The position numbers and the translations under genes are program-made. Below are positions 1 through 8,892 of a stretch of 64,000 nucleotides of DNA, piece by piece. The notes below the pieces were generated by a model. The model saw nothing but the letters and a program-made list of their open reading frames with translations. It had not been told where the DNA came from and ran no database searches. Each line of letters starts with the position of its first letter. Position 1 is the stretch's first letter. The DNA is from HGM04593 sp045646845 (GTDB lineage Bacteria; Bacteroidota; Bacteroidia; Bacteroidales; Bacteroidaceae): assembly GCA_045646845.1 (NCBI GenBank), contig JAZRLO010000007.1:1-64000 (forward strand), read 5' to 3'.

Positions 1-332
1 TAGGAGTCTGGACCGTGTCTCAGTTCCAGTGTGGGGGACCTTCCTCTCAGAACCCCTATCCATCGTTGGCTAGGTGGGCCGTTACCCCGCCTACTACCTA
101 ATGGAACGCATCCCCATCCTTCATCGCCGGAGCTTTCATGAAAAAATCAGGCAATCTTTTCATGTTATTCGGTATTAATCTCCCTTTCGAGAGGCTATCC
201 CAATATGAAGGGCAGGTTGGATACGCGTTACTCACCCGTGCGCCGGTCGTCTGCCGAAGCAGACCCCTCGACTTGCATGTGTTAAGCCTGTAGCTAGCGT
301 TCATCCTGAGCCAGGATCAAACTCTTCGTTGT
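1..332 (-). rRNA. rrs: 16S ribosomal RNA, 5' portion (partial)
   Basis: Read on the minus strand, the sequence contains the universal 16S start AGAGTTTGATCCTGGCTCAG (its first base at 325), then the Bacteroidetes-type continuation GATGAACGCTAGCTACAGGC, the V1 and V2 regions, and the conserved stretch ACTGAGACACGGTCC near position 20. The mature 5' end is placed at about 332 by analogy with E. coli numbering, where the AGAGTTTGAT motif starts at base 8. Only about the first 330 nt are present; the gene runs off the left edge of the window. The V1 helix is short and is closed by a TTCG loop. Confidence 0.97.
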
Positions 333-776
333 AATTTTATTTCTGTAATACCTACGAAAGGTACTAACTATTCAAATTGTTTGTACTGGCCGGAAATATA
401 ATAATTCAAATTATTGACGGTTCGTTTTTCGTTCCTTACTTTACACTTTATCAATAACAAAAAAATGTCATTGACGTTGTACTGCTTGTCTGTATGGAAT
501 GTTTTCAAGGATCATCTCGCTTATACAAGAACCGCACCGTGGTGTTCGTTCCCGAAAGCGAGTGCAAAGGTAAGGCGATTTTTTGAATTACAAAACAATT
601 GAAGAAGAAAAATCACACAAAACAATAAAATTTTTCATCATTCACGTATTTTTATTGCACTTTTTAAACATTTTGTTCATTTTTGCAATATTTATACCCC
701 AAAATGCCATACACCCCCCCAATTATTTTTTCGCAAAAAAAGACGTTCACGACAAGAATCGCAAAAAAAGTTCTCT
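333..776. other. Non-coding: rRNA leader and A/T-rich spacer
   Basis: I see no credible gene here; short open frames lack codon bias and recognisable products. The stretch from 333 to about 558 is the transcribed rRNA leader. It is A/T-rich near the 16S end and G/C-richer next to the promoter. The stretch 600-776 is strongly A/T-rich spacer between the rRNA promoter and the divergent dnaG promoter. Confidence 0.7.
565..594 (-). promoter_or_regulatory. rRNA operon promoter (Bacteroidetes type)
   Basis: On the minus strand there is TTTG (594-591), an 18-nt spacer and TACCTTTG (572-565). This fits the Bacteroidetes consensus TTTG-N(about 19)-TAnnTTTG. Transcription would start near 558-560, giving a leader of about 225 nt before the mature 16S end. 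The position and orientation suit an rRNA operon promoter. Confidence 0.75.
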
Positions 777-784
777 TAACTTTG
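777..784 (+). promoter_or_regulatory. dnaG promoter -7 box
   Basis: TAACTTTG at 777-784 is an exact match to the Bacteroidetes -7 element, about 80 nt upstream of the dnaG start. No clear TTTG -33 box is visible at the usual distance; the region is A-rich. A second, weaker TATCTTTA lies just downstream. Confidence 0.55.
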
Positions 785-863
785 TACAACCACCGCTTTA
801 CGCTATCTTTACGGAGCAAAAAGTGATGCTTAATATACATTATATATAAATAGAGGGCAAAGG

Positions 864-2879
864 ATGATAGACAGGAGAACTATAGAACTGATTATGGACA
901 CCGCAAAGATAGAAGAGGTCGTAGGGGATTTTGTCGCTCTGCGGCGACGCGGTGTAAACCTGATTGGACTCTGCCCATTTCACAACGAGAAGACCCCATC
1001 GTTCACCGTTTCGCCAGCAAAAAACCTGTGCAAGTGTTTCGGTTGCGGCAAAGGAGGCAACCCGGTACACTTCATCATGGAGCATGAGCAGTTGAGTTAC
1101 CCGGACGCGCTACGCTGGCTTGCAAAGAAATACCATATAGAGATAAAGGAGCGCGAGCTTACCGATGAAGAGAAACGCGAAGAGAGCATACGCGAAAGCC
1201 TTTTCGTCATTAACCAATATGCGTTGCAGCACTTTACAGACACCCTGCACAACACAGAGGAGGGCAATGCCATAGGACTCAACTACTTCCGTCACCGCGG
1301 TCTGCGCGACGAGACAATAAAGAAATTCTGCCTGGGATACTCGTTGGAAAAACGCGACTCTTTCTCGGCAAAGGCAATAAAAGCCGGATATAACCCGGAA
1401 CTCATAACAAAGACCGGCGTATGCTACAGGACCGACGATGGCCGCCTAATAGACCGTTTTTGGGGAAGAGTAATATTCCCGGTACATACATTGTCGGGCA
1501 AAGTGGTTGCATTCGGCGGACGAGTCCTGCAGAACAACCCGAAGGCCGCAAAATATGTAAATTCGCCCGAGAGCGAAATATACCACAAGAGCGACCACCT
1601 GTACGGACTCTACTTCTCCAAGCAGGCGATAGTACAGAAGGACAGGTGTATTCTGGTAGAAGGATACCTCGATGTAATATCTATGCACCAGGCCGGAATA
1701 CAGAATGTAGTGGCATCATCGGGAACATCCCTCACCACAGGACAGATAAAGCTGATACACCGCTTCACCAACAACATAACATTGCTGTACGACGGAGACA
1801 ACGCCGGAATAAAGGCTTCGATACGCGGAATTGACATGCTGCTCGAAGAGGGCATGAACATAAACGTAGTGCTGTTGCCCAACGGCGAGGACCCCGACAG
1901 CTATGCACAGAGCCACTCCACCGAAGAGGTCGAGGAGTACATCGAGCGCAACAAGGTCGATTTCATAAAGTTCAAGACAAACCTGTTGCTCGACGAAGTT
2001 GGCGAAGACCCCATAAAACGCGCCGGACTCATAGGCGATGTGGTAAAGAGCATTGCAGTGGTACCGAACGACATTCTGCGCAGCGAATACATAAAGAAAT
2101 GCAGCGAAATGCTCAAGGTCGGAGAACAGTTGCTCGTAAAAGAGACAGCCAAAATTCGAATGAAACGTGCCGAGGAGCAACAGAAGCAGAAGAACAGAGA
2201 CAGCAACGGCACGCAGACTGATGAAGAGAATGCAGGAAACGACGCAGCACCCACCATTGACGAGTTCCAGCAGAACATTATCGAGAGCTACTCGAACAAC
2301 ATACTGCATCACAAGGAGAAGGCCATAATACAGTTCATACTCAAGAACGGAGGACGCATGTTGCAAGTGCCCGAGGACAAAGAGAACAACACGCCATCGT
2401 TCACCGAGAGCATAATCTCACACCTCCACTACTCTTTTGAGGGCGATGGAATTGAGCTGTCGCATCCGCTGTACCATAAGATCTTTGCAGAGGCCGCAGA
2501 GCACATCAACGACACCGGCTTTGACCCGGAGCACTACTTCATGGCACATCCCGATGCCGAAATTTCACAATTGGCAGCAGAACTGTGTGGAGAGCGCCAC
2601 CTGCTGAGCAAATTCTTTGCCGAGCAGAAAAGCGATGAGAGAAACGAGCTTGCAGTACTTTTCGAACAGACCACACGCCTGGCAATAGCATACAAGCTCA
2701 GCATTGTAGATGACATGCTGAAGGAGACCATGAACAGACTGAAGGACCCGGCAACAGCAGCCGACCCCACAGCCCTGCAGGAGGCAATGGAGGATTTCAA
2801 ATTCCTCAAAGAGACACAAGGCGCACTAAACGACGTTCTGAAAGGATACGGCTTCGGAAATGTTGCGCTTAATGTATAA
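864..2879 (+). CDS. dnaG: DNA primase DnaG
   Basis: DnaG makes the RNA primers for DNA replication, working with the replicative helicase. The 671-residue protein has the N-terminal CHC2 zinc finger (C37, H40, C58, C61, exact CX2HX17CX2C spacing). The catalytic TOPRIM core follows, with the EGYLDV motif near residue 267 and a DGD acidic pair near 308. A long C-terminal region should contain the helicase-binding domain. The length is normal for Bacteroidales. The ATG follows an A/G-rich stretch (gagggcaaagg) that can serve as ribosome binding site. The gene stands alone, divergent from the rRNA operon and convergent with a thioredoxin gene. The stop codon lies inside a perfect inverted repeat. 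Confidence 0.97.
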   Translation: MIDRRTIELIMDTAKIEEVVGDFVALRRRGVNLIGLCPFHNEKTPSFTVSPAKNLCKCFGCGKGGNPVHFIMEHEQLSYPDALRWLAKKYHIEIKERELTDEEKREESIRESLFVINQYALQHFTDTLHNTEEGNAIGLNYFRHRGLRDETIKKFCLGYSLEKRDSFSAKAIKAGYNPELITKTGVCYRTDDGRLIDRFWGRVIFPVHTLSGKVVAFGGRVLQNNPKAAKYVNSPESEIYHKSDHLYGLYFSKQAIVQKDRCILVEGYLDVISMHQAGIQNVVASSGTSLTTGQIKLIHRFTNNITLLYDGDNAGIKASIRGIDMLLEEGMNINVVLLPNGEDPDSYAQSHSTEEVEEYIERNKVDFIKFKTNLLLDEVGEDPIKRAGLIGDVVKSIAVVPNDILRSEYIKKCSEMLKVGEQLLVKETAKIRMKRAEEQQKQKNRDSNGTQTDEENAGNDAAPTIDEFQQNIIESYSNNILHHKEKAIIQFILKNGGRMLQVPEDKENNTPSFTESIISHLHYSFEGDGIELSHPLYHKIFAEAAEHINDTGFDPEHYFMAHPDAEISQLAAELCGERHLLSKFFAEQKSDERNELAVLFEQTTRLAIAYKLSIVDDMLKETMNRLKDPATAADPTALQEAMEDFKFLKETQGALNDVLKGYGFGNVALNV

Positions 2880-2888
2880 GCGCAACAT
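2860..2888 (+). terminator. Hairpin overlapping the dnaG stop codon
   Basis: ATGTTGCGCTTA (2860-2871) and TAAGCGCAACAT (2877-2888) form a perfect 12-bp stem with a 5-nt loop. The dnaG TAA stop lies at the loop/stem boundary. No T-run follows, so it is either a weak terminator or an RNA-stabilising 3' hairpin. Confidence 0.45.
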
Positions 2889-2915
2889 CGACAAGGTTTG
2901 TAGCAAAAGGTCGCA
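2886..2915. repeat. 30-bp direct repeat, copy 1
   Basis: This 30-bp sequence (beginning CATCGACAAGGTTTGTAGCA and ending AAAGGTCGCA) recurs exactly at 3111-3140, 225 bp downstream. This copy overlaps the right arm of the hairpin at the end of dnaG. No gene lies between the copies. Confidence 0.85.
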
Positions 2916-3110
2916 GACAGCGCGGCGTAATTTGCGCCCTACTGGTTGCGAAGAACGAACCTTATCAATGTCAGTATTTTAAAGCAGTGGTTGGTCACAG
3001 GCAGCATATAAACCCCCTCCCGGCCAAAGCCGTACTCCCTCTTTGAAAAGCGGGAGAATAGTCGTGCCGTGCGGGGCGCGAATAGCTAGTGATGTCAATG
3101 TTGCAAAAAT
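2916..3110. other. Spacer between repeat copies, with hairpins
   Basis: No gene is visible. The spacer has short palindromic pieces: CGGC-CAAA-GCCG at 3021-3032, and CTCCC...GGGAG at 3035-3056 enclosing CTTT/AAAG. Base composition is uneven, with G/C-rich blocks beside A/T-rich ones. This looks like an intergenic repetitive (REP-like) element, but I cannot confirm other copies from this window. Confidence 0.4.
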
Positions 3111-3140
3111 CATCGACAAGGTTTGTAGCAAAAGGTCGCA
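3111..3140. repeat. 30-bp direct repeat, copy 2
   Basis: Exact second copy of the repeat at 2886-2915. It ends 17 bp before the stop codon of the convergent thioredoxin gene. Confidence 0.85.
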
Positions 3141-3157
3141 CGAATCACTCCCGTACT

Positions 3158-3511
3158 CTAAAGCAAAGACCTCACCATTTCTGCAAGCGCAGTTCTTCCC
3201 ATCGCACCTTGAGCACGCCGGAAAGTACCGTCTTTCTCTATAAAAACAAGAGTAGGGATACTGCGTATTGAGAACAAGGCCGCGAGCTCTTCTTCTTCAT
3301 CAACATTCACCTTATAGACATCGATGCGCCCCTTATACTCGTCCGAAATCTCTTCGACCAGCGGCGACAGCATTCGGCATGGAGCGCACCAATCGGCATA
3401 AAAATCGACTATTGCCGGCCTGGCACCCACAAAACCGATTCTCTCCGCACCCTGTTTATATAAACCCACCAGACTGACGAAATCATCCTTTTTTAAATGA
3501 ACTGCAGACAT
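3158..3511 (-). CDS. Thioredoxin family protein
   Basis: A small thioredoxin of 117 residues if it starts at the ATG at 3511; a TTG ten codons upstream is the only alternative. The redox motif W-C-A-P-C (C42 and C45) sits at the usual place after the AIVDFYAD strand, and the cis-proline loop SIPTLVF follows. It should reduce protein disulfides in the cytoplasm, since no signal peptide is visible. It carries a longer N-terminal lead-in (about 20 residues) than minimal thioredoxins. It is monocistronic and faces dnaG tail to tail. I cannot tell whether it is the main thioredoxin or an accessory one. Confidence 0.9.
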   Translation of the reverse strand: MSAVHLKKDDFVSLVGLYKQGAERIGFVGARPAIVDFYADWCAPCRMLSPLVEEISDEYKGRIDVYKVNVDEEEELAALFSIRSIPTLVFIEKDGTFRRAQGAMGRTALAEMVRSLL

Positions 3512-3765
3512 ATGCTTCTGAGATTTTAATCGTTTATACAAACAACAAACGCAACGGTACTTTGTTCACGGCACAAACCGGCCATCTTCATTTTATACAC
3601 AACCGTAAAATATCCGATAAAAAGGGAGAAAAATGCTCTGGAACATAATCAAATAGCACGACACGGGAAAAAATTCACATGAATATGGACAAAATTTGAA
3701 TACTTTGAAGTAACTTAGCACCTGTATTATGCAATTTGGATAAATATTCCCGAACAAAACAATTT

Positions 3766-5241
3766 ATGGAAGAAGGACGAACTGGCATTGCCAAAATGTG
3801 GCGTTTCATACGCCGATACAACCGTTACATCAAAGTCGGCTTGATATCTTTGATAGCCCTTACGATAGCATTGCTACCTACAGAGACATTCGGCATTGCC
3901 GAACTAACCCCCATCCAGCAACGAATGATAGCTATATTCGTCTGGGCCGCCTGCATGTGGATTGTAGAAGCGGTACCGGCGTGGACAACATCGCTGCTCA
4001 TAATAGTGATAATGCTGCTCACAATATCGGACAGTGGAATCCAGCCATTGGTCAGCGGATACGACAAGAGCGAGCTCATGAGCTACAAAACCATAATGTA
4101 CACTTTCGCCAACCCCACCGTAATGCTATTCATGGGAGGATTCATTTTGGCACTCGTAGCTTCGAAAAGCGGAATAGATGTCAGCATGGCACGTGCAATG
4201 CTCAAACCGTTCGGTTCCAAGCCCAGCATTGTACTCTTCGGTTTCATGCTCGTGACCGCGACATTCTCGATGTTCGTAAGCAACACCGCAACTGCAGCAA
4301 TGATGCTTACGTTCCTTGCGCCGGTATTACGCCAGCTGCCGCCCACAGAAAAGGGTACTGCAGCCCTTGCGCTTGCCATCCCTATCGGAGCCAATATCGG
4401 AGGACTGGCGACCCCCATCGGTACACCGCCGAACGGTATCGCGCTACAATACATAAATGATGTGGATGGCCTGAACCTCGGGGTCGATTTCGGTGAATGG
4501 ATGATGATAATGACACCTCTAATGCTCTTGATTCTTGTGGCATCGTGGTTCCTTTTGCGTTGGTTCTTCCCCTTCACGGCAAAAAAGGTAAACCTGACAA
4601 TAATCGGTGGAGCGAAGAAGGGGTGGAGAACAAACGTGATTTACGGCACATTGGCCGTAACGATTCTGCTATGGATGTTCGAGAAGGTTACAGGAATAAA
4701 TGCCTATGTTGTTGCATTGATTCCTATCGGAGTATTCTCAATCACAAGAATCATAAAATCAAGCGACCTCAAGGATATTGACTGGGCCTGCCTGTGGATG
4801 GTTGCCGGAGGGTTCGCTCTCGGCGAAGGCATGAACAAGACCGGGCTTGCCGAAACATTGGTAAACACCATACCGTTTGACAGCCTGCCGGTACTTGCAG
4901 TAATGATTGGCGGAGGACTCATCTGCTGGCTGTTGTCACAGTTCATATCCAACTCGGCTGCTACAGCACTCATGATACCCATTATGGTGGCGGTTGGAAA
5001 AGGAATGCAAGGCTCGCTGGGGGCATTCGGCGGAATAGGCACATTGCTGATTGGTGTCGCAATGGCCGCTTCATTTGCGATGGCACTCCCCATAAGTACC
5101 CCACCAAACGCCATTGCATACTCAACAGGACTCATAAAGACCTCACAAATGTTCAAATTGGGCATAATAGTCGGAGTTATCTCGCTGATAATCGGATATG
5201 CACTGATCATATCCGTAGGAAGTACCGGCTACTTCGGATAA
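3766..5241 (+). CDS. DASS/SLC13-family anion:sodium symporter
   Basis: A polytopic inner-membrane protein of 491 residues from the ATG at 3766; a TTG at 3736 would add ten residues. It belongs to the divalent anion:Na+ symporter (SLC13) family. It shows the two repeated substrate/sodium motifs of that family: SNTATAAM near residue 172 and SNSAATALM near residue 394. Each is followed by a proline-containing stretch (TPIGTPPN and STPPNA). Family members import succinate, malate, fumarate or citrate, and some carry sulfate. The next gene, 25 nt downstream, encodes a DcaP-like porin. This favours a dicarboxylate substrate. The exact substrate is an inference. Confidence 0.88.
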   Translation: MEEGRTGIAKMWRFIRRYNRYIKVGLISLIALTIALLPTETFGIAELTPIQQRMIAIFVWAACMWIVEAVPAWTTSLLIIVIMLLTISDSGIQPLVSGYDKSELMSYKTIMYTFANPTVMLFMGGFILALVASKSGIDVSMARAMLKPFGSKPSIVLFGFMLVTATFSMFVSNTATAAMMLTFLAPVLRQLPPTEKGTAALALAIPIGANIGGLATPIGTPPNGIALQYINDVDGLNLGVDFGEWMMIMTPLMLLILVASWFLLRWFFPFTAKKVNLTIIGGAKKGWRTNVIYGTLAVTILLWMFEKVTGINAYVVALIPIGVFSITRIIKSSDLKDIDWACLWMVAGGFALGEGMNKTGLAETLVNTIPFDSLPVLAVMIGGGLICWLLSQFISNSAATALMIPIMVAVGKGMQGSLGAFGGIGTLLIGVAMAASFAMALPISTPPNAIAYSTGLIKTSQMFKLGIIVGVISLIIGYALIISVGSTGYFG

Positions 5242-5266
5242 GACAATCTAACACAAACACGACAAT

Positions 5267-6517
5267 ATGAAAAAGACACTACTATTGGCTGCACTATTGA
5301 CAATGTTCATAGGCAGTGCGGGCGCACAGAAGAAATTCGACTTCAAATTCTATGGTTTTGTGCGCAATTATGCCTGCTTCGACACACGTGAGAGCTACAC
5401 ATCGAACAGCGAACAGTTCTATTACATGCCGAAGGACGAGAAGTTCGATGCCGATGGCAAGGACCTTAACGAACGTCCGAACATGATGTTGCTGAGCATA
5501 ACCACACGTTTGGGGCTAAACATCACCGGCCCGGAATTCCTTGGTGCAAAGACATCGGCAAAGATTGAAGCCGATTTTGCAGGATTCGGAACAAGCAACA
5601 CAGTGCTGCGCATACGCCAGGCATATGCAAAGATGGATTGGGAGAACAATTCGGTAATGCTGGGACAGGGATGGCACCCGATGATGGGAGACATGATGCC
5701 CGACGTATTCTCTCTTGAGACCGGAGCACCCTTCACCCCGTTCAGCCGCACTCCGCAGTTGAGATACGACTATAAGAACAAGGGATTCACACTCACGGCA
5801 ACAGCACTCTACCAGTTCCAATATACATCATATGGTCCCGACAAGGATGGCAAAAACACCGGTTCGTTCGACTATGCACGCAACGCGATAATCCCTGAGC
5901 TATACTTCCAGGCCATGTACAAGAACGGAGGATTCCAGATTGGCGCAGGTGTCGATCTCCTCACATTGAAGCCACGTCAGGAATATACGCACAACGGCGC
6001 AACATACAAGTGCAACGAGGACAATGTCGTAAGCATCACACCAACCGTATTCGCATCGTACAAAAAGGGACGTTGGGGCGTAAAAGGACGTTTTACCTAT
6101 GCACAGAACGCGGCTCACCTGAGCATGATAAGCGGATACGGAGTTACAAAAGTGCTTGACAACGGAGAGCAGGAATACGCCTCACTGAACAGTGCCGGCG
6201 GATGGGTTGACGTGACATACAAGCAGCCGCTGAAAAAAGGCGACCTGACCTTCTGCTGTTTTGCCGGATACACCAAGAACCTCGGCTGCAACGATGACAT
6301 CGTTGACAACAAGATTTACATGCGCGGCGAGAAGAACATGGACAACATGTGGCGCGTGGCACCAAGCATACTATATACACACAACGCGATGCAGATAGGT
6401 ATTGAGTATAACCCCACGACCGTGGCATACGGGATACCCGACAGCCAGTACAACATGAAGGAGACACACACTGTCACCAACCATCGTGTATGCGCAATGC
6501 TGAAGTATAACTTCTGA
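5267..6517 (+). CDS. DcaP-like outer-membrane porin
   Basis: A 416-residue protein with a signal peptide (MKKTLLLAALLTMFIGSAGA, cleavage before Gln) and alternating hydrophobic/polar strands typical of a beta-barrel. It ends in an aromatic residue (...LKYNF), as outer-membrane barrels do. The sequence resembles the DcaP family of trimeric porins, which take up dicarboxylic acids. It lies 25 nt after the DASS transporter gene, so the pair probably forms an outer-plus-inner-membrane route for one substrate. The family assignment is from memory of the fold pattern (FYGFVRNYACFDTR near the N-terminus; repeated Phe/Tyr strands). A generic porin is the alternative. Confidence 0.75.
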   Translation: MKKTLLLAALLTMFIGSAGAQKKFDFKFYGFVRNYACFDTRESYTSNSEQFYYMPKDEKFDADGKDLNERPNMMLLSITTRLGLNITGPEFLGAKTSAKIEADFAGFGTSNTVLRIRQAYAKMDWENNSVMLGQGWHPMMGDMMPDVFSLETGAPFTPFSRTPQLRYDYKNKGFTLTATALYQFQYTSYGPDKDGKNTGSFDYARNAIIPELYFQAMYKNGGFQIGAGVDLLTLKPRQEYTHNGATYKCNEDNVVSITPTVFASYKKGRWGVKGRFTYAQNAAHLSMISGYGVTKVLDNGEQEYASLNSAGGWVDVTYKQPLKKGDLTFCCFAGYTKNLGCNDDIVDNKIYMRGEKNMDNMWRVAPSILYTHNAMQIGIEYNPTTVAYGIPDSQYNMKETHTVTNHRVCAMLKYNF

Positions 6518-6598
6518 GCGCACAAAAGTTGTCATTCTGAACGCAGTAAAGAATCCCGATATATAAAAACAATAAAGCAACAACTTAACCAATAGAAT

Positions 6599-8830
6599 AT
6601 GAACAAAAAAATTCTGACATTAGGGCTCATGCTCTGCGCCGGACTTGGCGCAACTGCACAGGTTAGCCTTGTGAACCCTGTTCCACAGGAGGTTACCGTT
6701 GTAGGCGAGAATGCACTGTTCGACGCGCCTGCACAGTGGAAACTTAATGCCGACAGCAAGCGTCTGAGCGGTTATGTATATGACGCGCTTCTCACAGCAT
6801 CACCCGAGGTTGTAAAGAAGGCCGATTTCAAGATCACCATCGGTGTACGCGGTGACAGCAAAGTAAGCAAGTACAAGAAGAACATTCCAGCAAAGGCAGA
6901 AGGTTACTATATGAAGGTGACCGACAAGGAGGTAGTAATTGCCGGCAACGACGAGAAGGGTCTCTACTATGGCGTACAGACACTGCTGGGCATAATGCAG
7001 GAGGGAAAACTCGAAGCATGTACCATAACAGACTGGCCCGATGTACCTTTCCGCGGTACCGTCGAGGGTTTCTACGGCACTCCATGGAGCCACGAGGCAC
7101 GCAAGAGCCAGCTCGAGTTCTACGGACGCAACAAGATGAACGTATATATCTACGGCCCGAAGGATGACCCCTGGCACCGCGACAAGTGGCGTGAGCCATA
7201 TCCCGAGGCTGAAGCCAAACGCATTGGAGAGCTCGTGGAGGTAGCCAAGGAGAACGGAGTGAACTTCTACTGGGCAATACACCCGGGCGTTGACATCAAG
7301 TGGAACGACGAGGACCGTGACAAACTCATGGCAAAGCTTGAGGTAATGTACCAGTTGGGCGTACGCTCGTTCGCTGTATTCTTCGATGATATCTGGGGCG
7401 AGGGCGCAAAGGCCGACAAGCAGGCTGCGCTGTTGAACTACATAGACGACAACTTCGTGCAGGTAAAGAAGGATGTCGCACCCCTTATCCTCTGCCCTAC
7501 CGAGTACAACAAGGGCTGGGCAAACGAACAGGGCGGTTACCTGCGCACACTGGGTAGCAACCTCAACAAGGGCATCGAGGTCATGTGGACCGGCAACTCG
7601 GTCGTTGCATGCATAGACAAACCCACAATGGAGTGGATAAACGAGCGCATACAGCGCAAAGGCTACATATGGCTCAACTTTCCCGTGAACGACTTCGTGC
7701 GCGACCACATCCTCATGGGACCCGCATACGGCAACGGCCTTGACATCGCGACAGACGTATCAGGTTTCGTGAGCAACCCCATGGAGTACGCCGAGACATC
7801 GAAGATTTCACTCTACGGCATCGCCGACTACTGCTGGAATATGGAGGCATACGATTTCCAGGCAAACTGGGAGAAGAGCCTCAAGAGCATCCTGCCGAGC
7901 AACCACGAGGCATTGCGTACCTTCGCACTCTACAACAAGGATCTCGGCCCTAACGGACACGGATTCCGTCGTGAGGAGGGTGAGGAGCTGAAGGATATTG
8001 TTGCAGCAGTTGAAAAGGGCGACTTCATGGGCGTAGCAATGCTCAACGTAGCATGCTGCGAGCTGGAGACAGCCTGCGACATCCTACTCAACGACAACAG
8101 CAACCCACAGCTGTTGCACGAGTTGCGTCCTTGGATTATCCAGGGCAAGAACCTTGCCGCATACGGTAGAGCAGTCTGCACAATGAAGATGTTCGCCTCA
8201 ATGAAGGACAACAGCTCATCAACAAGCCAGTTCATCAACTTCGAGAACCTTTACAAACAGGCACGCTCATTGCAGAAGCAGATGTTCGACCTTGAGAACA
8301 ACAAGGCAATGCGCCACCCATACCAGATTGGTACAAAGCTCGGTACAAAGGTGATGTTGCCAACATTGAACAAGTTGTTCACAGTTGCCACCAAAGAGTA
8401 CAATGACATCCATGGTACAGACCTGAACACAACAGCCGAGTACAACCCATTCAAGCTAACATCTACAGTAAAACAGCTTGCACTGCTTCCTGTGAAGCTC
8501 AACGGCGACAGAGTGGAGATTGCATCGGCACTTGAGGTTATCAACTGGCAGGCAGGCGGCGAGCTCATGATTGAGAGCGAGACACCAATCACATTCCAGG
8601 GCATGGACTTCAACTTTGGTGTGAACGGCGTTGCAAAGCACTTCTCTCTCGAGTTGTTCGTTAACGGTGCTTGGCGTGAGGTTAGCCTCCTCCACTACCG
8701 CGAGGATGACCCCGTCATCCACACAGGCAACGAGCTTGGCGGCATGACAGCAACCAAGCTTCGCATCACCAACAAGAGCGGCGAGGAGCAGAAGGTCTAT
8801 TTCAAGAGCTTCACCTTTATAAGAAGATAA
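6599..8830 (+). CDS. GH84 beta-N-acetylglucosaminidase (O-GlcNAcase type)
   Basis: A secreted or periplasmic glycosidase of 743 residues with a signal peptide (MNKKILTLGLMLCAGLGATAQ). An N-terminal GH20b-like domain (about 22-145) is followed by the GH84 TIM barrel (about 150-430). The barrel begins EGFYGTPWSHEAR. The paired catalytic aspartates are D263 and D264 in the FFDDIWGEG stretch, as in the characterised B. thetaiotaomicron enzyme. The enzyme uses substrate-assisted catalysis to remove beta-linked GlcNAc, for example from mucin glycans. A C-terminal helical and beta-sandwich region follows. The gene stands alone, 81 nt after the porin gene, and ends at a strong hairpin. Confidence 0.95.
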   Translation: MNKKILTLGLMLCAGLGATAQVSLVNPVPQEVTVVGENALFDAPAQWKLNADSKRLSGYVYDALLTASPEVVKKADFKITIGVRGDSKVSKYKKNIPAKAEGYYMKVTDKEVVIAGNDEKGLYYGVQTLLGIMQEGKLEACTITDWPDVPFRGTVEGFYGTPWSHEARKSQLEFYGRNKMNVYIYGPKDDPWHRDKWREPYPEAEAKRIGELVEVAKENGVNFYWAIHPGVDIKWNDEDRDKLMAKLEVMYQLGVRSFAVFFDDIWGEGAKADKQAALLNYIDDNFVQVKKDVAPLILCPTEYNKGWANEQGGYLRTLGSNLNKGIEVMWTGNSVVACIDKPTMEWINERIQRKGYIWLNFPVNDFVRDHILMGPAYGNGLDIATDVSGFVSNPMEYAETSKISLYGIADYCWNMEAYDFQANWEKSLKSILPSNHEALRTFALYNKDLGPNGHGFRREEGEELKDIVAAVEKGDFMGVAMLNVACCELETACDILLNDNSNPQLLHELRPWIIQGKNLAAYGRAVCTMKMFASMKDNSSSTSQFINFENLYKQARSLQKQMFDLENNKAMRHPYQIGTKLGTKVMLPTLNKLFTVATKEYNDIHGTDLNTTAEYNPFKLTSTVKQLALLPVKLNGDRVEIASALEVINWQAGGELMIESETPITFQGMDFNFGVNGVAKHFSLELFVNGAWREVSLLHYREDDPVIHTGNELGGMTATKLRITNKSGEEQKVYFKSFTFIRR

Positions 8831-8849
8831 AATCAAAAACAGAATACCC

Positions 8850-8892
8850 AGCGATTAAAGGGGCTGCGCCAAGCGCAGCCCCTTTAATCGCT
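8850..8892 (+). terminator. Perfect 20-bp hairpin terminator after GH84 gene
   Basis: The arms 8850-8869 and 8873-8892 are perfectly complementary over 20 bp with a 3-nt loop (CAA) and a G/C-rich core (GGGGCTGCGC). The A/T outer part of the stem gives a short T-tract within the right arm. It lies 20 nt after the GH84 stop and can act in either direction. Confidence 0.85.

Noticed and set aside
414..849. Two short plus-strand open frames in the rRNA upstream region
   Set aside because: They lie in A/T-rich leader and spacer sequence across the rRNA promoter and have no coding bias or homology that I recognise.
840..1085. Minus-strand open frame overlapping the dnaG start
   Set aside because: Falls between the dnaG promoter and coding region on the wrong strand; no family resemblance.
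1716..2366. Long minus-strand open frame (216 codons) inside dnaG
   Set aside because: It lies wholly antisense to a clear DnaG and its product is a low-quality Cys/Leu/Tyr-rich translation with no family features.
2886..3140. Direct repeats considered as attachment sites of an integrated element
   Set aside because: The 195 bp between copies hold no integrase or cargo, and no tRNA gene is present.
3695..3720. Possible promoter for the DASS gene (TAACTTAG, and ATACTTTG nearby)
   Set aside because: Neither element matches TAnnTTTG fully and the -33 spacing is wrong, so no call was made.
6800..7708. Minus-strand open frame of 302 codons inside the GH84 gene
   Set aside because: It is the shadow of the strongly biased GH84 codons; no domain or ribosome binding site.
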